In this document: positions 34,033 through 37,269 of the stretch, piece by piece
Numbering within the stretch: position 1 is the stretch's first letter
Layout of the letters: each line of letters starts with the position of its first letter
Source of the DNA: DASRAP01 sp964503275
Lineage (GTDB): Bacteria > Gemmatimonadota > Gemmatimonadetes > Gemmatimonadales > Gemmatimonadaceae
Direction of reading: 5' to 3'
DNA: 37,269 bases
Assembly: GCA_964503275.1 (NCBI GenBank)
Contig: CAZCZO010000026.1
Coordinates: 1-37,269, forward strand
Translations under genes and position numbers: made by a program
The notes under the pieces: generated by a model
What the model saw: the letters and a program-made list of their open reading frames with translations, nothing else
What the model was told of the DNA's origin: nothing
The model's database searches: none

Positions 34033-35750
34033 GCAGGCGGCTCGCTACGCGGATGGTGAGGGCGGCGGGCGGCCACCCGCTCACGGCGGTCCTTGCGACG
34101 CACGTCCTCCGCCGCGGCATCCACCGCAGTCGCGAGCTCGAGCTCGGCGGTCCGCAGCGCGAGTTCTTCCTGCAGCGAGGCGATGCGGGCGCGCAGCTCC
34201 GCGCCGACGCGCTCCGCCTGCACCGCACGCCGGGCCCGCTCGGCATCGCGCCGCACGGCCTTGGCCTGTTCCTCCGCCTCCCGCTGTGCGCGCAACGCGC
34301 CCATCAGCACCTCGCCCTCCGCCGCATACACGTCGGCCAGTCGGACCCCCCGGGCGCCGAGGGTCATCTCGCGCACCTGGTTCGAGTGTGCGGTGCCGCG
34401 CGACTTCACGATCGTCAGCGCCCGGTTCCGCTCGCCGGCCACCACATGGTAGCTCAGGTGGATCCAGGTGTCGGCGATGGTCGAGACGTGGATGCGCGAC
34501 CCTTCACCGTGAGGGCTCGCATCGCCGAGCAAACTGGTGCAGAGCACGGTGATCCCGCGCGATTTCGCCAGCGCGATGAGGCGCTCGGCGACCCCGAAGC
34601 CGGTGGTCTCATTGCCCTGCTTGCTGAGGGCCGAGACAGGGTCGATGACCAGCACGGCGGGTCGGTGCGTGTCGAGCAAGCGACGGATCGCGAGGAGCTG
34701 CGACTCCGCGCTCGCCGACAACGCACTGCGCGACTCCATGAGCAGCCGGCCCTCGCGGAGATGCCGCGTGAGGCGGATGTTCACCGACGCGAGGTTGCGC
34801 ACGATCTCGGCGGGCTCCGAATCGAAGCTGATGAACAGGGCGCGGTCACCGCGGGCACAGGTCGCCTGGACGAAGGCCCCGGCGAGTGTCGTCTTGGCGG
34901 TGCCCGGCGAGCCGGTGATCAAGGCGCTCGAGCCCTCGTGGTACCCGCCGGAGAGCATGTCGTCGAGGTCCGTGATGCCCGTCGACACACGGGCCGTGCT
35001 GGCCCGCGCCGGTCCGCGCACGGGCAGGTCGCCCGCCACCTCGATGCCACGCTCCCCGATGATCATGGGTGCGGCGCTCTCGGCGAAGCCCGAGCCGCGG
35101 TACTTCATCACGCGCAGGTTCCGCTGCGACACGCCGGTGACCACCGTGTGCTCGAGGCCGACCGCGCAGTCCACCAAGAAGGGGAGGAACTGCAGCACAC
35201 CCGACGGCGAGGCCAGTTGGTCCGGCGCGCGGGCCGTCACGATCGCCGTGAGGCCGGATTCCAGCAGCCAGTCGTGCAGACGTCCGACCTCCCGCTGGAC
35301 CAGCGTCGGGTCGCCCAGCCAGGTCAGCAGGATGTCGAGCGAATCGAAGACGATGCGCTTGGCCCGCATCGTGCGGACGCGGGCCTCGATCGCGGCAAGC
35401 AGCCCGTGGATGTCCGACTCGCCCGTGTGCACGAGGTCGGGCGAGGGCTGGGCATCGAGGAAGAACAGCTTGCGGCGCTGCAGGGCGGGCAGGTCCCAGC
35501 CGAAGCTCGCTGCGTTGCTGACGATACGGTCGGCCCGTTCCTCGAACGCCACGAAGATCCCGGGCTCGTTCTGTGTCGTCGCCCCGTGTACCAGGGCCTG
35601 CAGGCCGAGGATGGTCTTGCCCGAGCCGGGGCCTCCGGCGATCAGCGTCGTCCGGCCCTGCGGCAGCCCGCCACGGGTGATCTCGTCGAGCCCGGTGATG
35701 CCGGTCGGGGCCTTGATGAGTCCTGGGGAGCGCTGAGGCGCGCGTGCCAT
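34029..35750 (-). CDS. kaiC: KaiC family ATPase with C-terminal coiled tail
   Basis: Double RecA-type ATPase of 573 residues from the ATG at 35750. CI (about 12-245) has Walker A GGPGSGKT (39-46) and a catalytic pair E70-E71 in AFEERAD. CII (about 250-475) has Walker A GSPGTAKTT (280-288), but the catalytic pair is replaced by D310-S311 in SFDSEP. At the position of the cyanobacterial phosphosites the sequence reads RIHVSTIADTWI, so S423-T424 match Ser431-Thr432 and S418 matches Thr426. After about 480, the cyanobacterial A-loop tail is replaced by a charged helical tail of some 85 residues, rich in Glu, Arg and Ala. The frame is open farther upstream but overlaps dnaE2. No clear ribosome site precedes the ATG. 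Confidence 0.94.
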   Translation of the reverse strand: MARAPQRSPGLIKAPTGITGLDEITRGGLPQGRTTLIAGGPGSGKTILGLQALVHGATTQNEPGIFVAFEERADRIVSNAASFGWDLPALQRRKLFFLDAQPSPDLVHTGESDIHGLLAAIEARVRTMRAKRIVFDSLDILLTWLGDPTLVQREVGRLHDWLLESGLTAIVTARAPDQLASPSGVLQFLPFLVDCAVGLEHTVVTGVSQRNLRVMKYRGSGFAESAAPMIIGERGIEVAGDLPVRGPARASTARVSTGITDLDDMLSGGYHEGSSALITGSPGTAKTTLAGAFVQATCARGDRALFISFDSEPAEIVRNLASVNIRLTRHLREGRLLMESRSALSASAESQLLAIRRLLDTHRPAVLVIDPVSALSKQGNETTGFGVAERLIALAKSRGITVLCTSLLGDASPHGEGSRIHVSTIADTWIHLSYHVVAGERNRALTIVKSRGTAHSNQVREMTLGARGVRLADVYAAEGEVLMGALRAQREAEEQAKAVRRDAERARRAVQAERVGAELRARIASLQEELALRTAELELATAVDAAAEDVRRKDRRERVAARRPHHPRSEPPA

Positions 35751-35875
35751 AGATCGGGATGGGGGGAGACCGGCGTCCTGCGGCCAGCGTTGGCGCGTGC
35801 GCACGTGAAGTATCATGCCCGCCACGTCACCACGCCAGAGTACGCTCGCGCCAGTCGGTGTGTTGGACCGCGGCG

Positions 35876-37269
35876 CTAGTGGTAATCCCGCCCCTTCACC
35901 CCCTCGACCCCCGGCACGGCCAGGAAGGACTTGGCCCGCACGTTGTACACGCCGCTCTCCACCTGCAGTACGCCGCGGATCAGCAAGAGCGGGCTGCGCG
36001 AGATCAACGCCGCCTCGGCCTCGAAGCGCTGCGGGGTCACCACGATGTTGATCATCCCGGTCTCGTCCTCCAGCGTCAGGAACACGAAGCCCTTGGCCGT
36101 GCCGGGGCGTTGGCGGCAGATCACCAGCCCGGCGACCGCCACCCGTGCGCCGTCGGGCAGCGCACGCAGCGCGGCCGCGGTGACCACCCCGTTGGGGCGC
36201 AGCAGGTCGCGCAGGTGCTTGAGCGGATGCCCGTGCAGGGACACGCCCATCGCCCGGTAGTCGGCGGCGGTCATCTCGGGCGCGGTGTAGGCGGGCACCG
36301 CGGCGGGGACCGCCTGCGTGTCGTAGGTCGCCAGCGGGCCGCCGCCTCCACGGATGCGCTCCAGCACGCGCCACAGGGCCACGCGTCGCCGCCGCTCCGG
36401 AGGCTCGTCGCGCACGAACACATCGAAGGCCCCCGCCTCGGCCAGGCTGCGCAGGGCGTCCACGGGGAGCGGCGCTCGGTCGAGCACATCGTCGATGCTG
36501 GTGAAGGGGCCGGTGCTGAGGGCGCGCTCCAGGGTCTCGCGGGCTTTGGCACCGAGACCCTGCACCAGTCGCACGCCGAGGCGCACCACCCAGGTGCCAT
36601 CGCGCGCGCGTTCGAGCGTGTGGTCCCACTGACTGCGCGCGAGGTTCACGGGCCGCACGCGCACGCCGTGCCGTTTGGCGTCCTCGATCAAGCTCGCGGG
36701 CGAGTAGAAGCCCATGGGTTGCGCATTGAGGATCGCCGCGAGGAACTCCGCCGGGTAGTAGTGCCGCAGGTAGGCCGAGGCGTAGACGATCAGGGCGAAA
36801 CTCGCGGCATGGCTCTCGGGGAATCCGTAGTCGGCGAAGGCGTTGATCTGCTGGTAGATGCGCTGCGCGATGTCGGCGGGGATGCCATTGCGTTCCATGC
36901 CCGTGATCATGCGCTGGCAGATGTCGGCCATCCGTTCGCGGCTGCGCTTGTGCCCCATCGCCTTGCGCAGCAGGTCGGCCTCACCCGGGGTGAAGCCCGC
37001 GGCGGCGATCGCGACCTGCATGCCCTGCTCCTGGAACAGCGGCACGCCCAGCGTGCGCTTGAGGATGGGTTCGAGCGTGGGGTGCGGGTAGGTGACCGGT
37101 TCGGCGCCCGCGCGGCGTCGCAGGTAGGGGTGCACCATGTCGCCTTGGATGGGGCCGGGGCGGATCAGCGCGACCTCGACCACGAGGTCGTAGAAGCAGC
37201 GCGGCTTGAGGCGGGGCAGCGTGTTCATCTGCGCGCGGCTCTCGACCTGGAACACGCCCACGGTGTCGG
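35876..37269 (-). CDS. dnaE2: Error-prone DNA polymerase DnaE2 (ImuC), 3' part
   Basis: The gene runs off the right edge, so only about 464 C-terminal residues are seen; the full protein is usually over 1000. The fragment begins in the conserved TVGVFQVESRAQM segment and includes the ALIRPGPIQGDMVHPYLRRR and FADYGFPESHAASFALIVY motifs that distinguish DnaE2 from the replicative DnaE1. It ends with an OB-fold domain (FVFLTLEDETGMINIVV). DnaE2 performs mutagenic translesion synthesis during the SOS response, normally with ImuA and ImuB encoded upstream, here beyond the window. The gene lies 125 bases before kaiC on the same strand; that gap may hold a kaiC promoter, but no strong hexamers are visible. 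Confidence 0.95.
   Translation of the reverse strand, partial: DTVGVFQVESRAQMNTLPRLKPRCFYDLVVEVALIRPGPIQGDMVHPYLRRRAGAEPVTYPHPTLEPILKRTLGVPLFQEQGMQVAIAAAGFTPGEADLLRKAMGHKRSRERMADICQRMITGMERNGIPADIAQRIYQQINAFADYGFPESHAASFALIVYASAYLRHYYPAEFLAAILNAQPMGFYSPASLIEDAKRHGVRVRPVNLARSQWDHTLERARDGTWVVRLGVRLVQGLGAKARETLERALSTGPFTSIDDVLDRAPLPVDALRSLAEAGAFDVFVRDEPPERRRRVALWRVLERIRGGGGPLATYDTQAVPAAVPAYTAPEMTAADYRAMGVSLHGHPLKHLRDLLRPNGVVTAAALRALPDGARVAVAGLVICRQRPGTAKGFVFLTLEDETGMINIVVTPQRFEAEAALISRSPLLLIRGVLQVESGVYNVRAKSFLAVPGVEGVKGRDYH

Noticed and set aside
35751..35875. kaiC promoter in the gap after dnaE2
   Set aside because: A promoter is likely here, but I found no convincing -35/-10 pair or ribosome site, so none is annotated.
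35751..36629. Extension of the kaiC reading frame by about 290 codons upstream
   Set aside because: The stretch is Arg/Ala/Gly-rich, has no domain and lies over the well-conserved dnaE2 coding region in another frame. KaiC proper begins at 35750.

Overview
This 37.3 kb window is a high-GC, gene-dense bacterial chromosome segment. Several traits together suggest Gemmatimonadota or a similar soil or freshwater Gram-negative group: an outer-membrane style of envelope (lipoproteins, predicted beta-barrels), many Gly-rich secreted proteins, a PQQ dehydrogenase paired with a small cytochrome c, several hybrid histidine kinases, a DASH cryptochrome and a KaiC/KaiB operon. The phylum is an inference, because no rRNA or marker gene is present. 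No tRNA, rRNA, CRISPR array, insertion sequence or phage gene was seen. No gene-free stretch exceeds 300 bases; the longest is about 180 bases (710-889).

Layout. 1-4.6 kb: a Cys-rich lipoprotein (-), a secreted M24 (Xaa-Pro type) peptidase (+), a secreted predicted barrel protein (+) and a DASH-type cryptochrome/photolyase (-). 4.7-7.3 kb: a ferrous-iron uptake operon, feoA-feoB plus a 42-residue Cys-containing membrane protein, preceded by a clear Fur-box-like palindrome. 7.4-10.1 kb: a cytochrome c and PQQ-dependent dehydrogenase pair with overlapping stop and start. 10.1-10.8 kb: a VapBC-type toxin-antitoxin pair whose near-consensus promoter ends exactly at the antitoxin ATG. 10.9-12.9 kb: a periplasmic NHL beta-propeller and two small envelope proteins that overlap each other. 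12.9-17.2 kb: two divergent hybrid histidine kinases. 17.2-19.3 kb: a spermidine-synthase-like protein, an FKBP-type lipoprotein and a small barrel protein. 19.3-22.1 kb: an ABC importer in which the substrate-binding protein and the permease are one polypeptide. 22.2-26.8 kb: a five-gene, translationally coupled operon of hpt, a GT39-like membrane glycosyltransferase, a methyltransferase, a GT2 glycosyltransferase and a second methyltransferase. 26.9-31.6 kb: a large secreted S9 peptidase, a cyclophilin-type lipoprotein and a luciferase-like monooxygenase. 31.6-35.75 kb: the operon kaiC-kaiB-hybrid histidine kinase (-). 35.9 kb to the end: the 3' part of dnaE2 (error-prone polymerase), cut by the window edge.

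The most notable system is kaiC-kaiB-kinase. KaiC keeps two P-loop domains and the adjacent Ser-Thr pair at the position of the cyanobacterial phosphosites. The CII catalytic Glu pair is changed, and the protein ends in a long charged helical tail. KaiB is a stand-alone protein, no kaiA is visible, and a soluble PAS-HisKA-REC kinase is coupled to kaiB. This looks like a KaiA-less timing or signalling module that sends its output through phosphorelay. Second in interest is the substrate-binding protein-permease fusion. Third is the vapBC control region, with a predicted leaderless mRNA and an operator around the -10 box.
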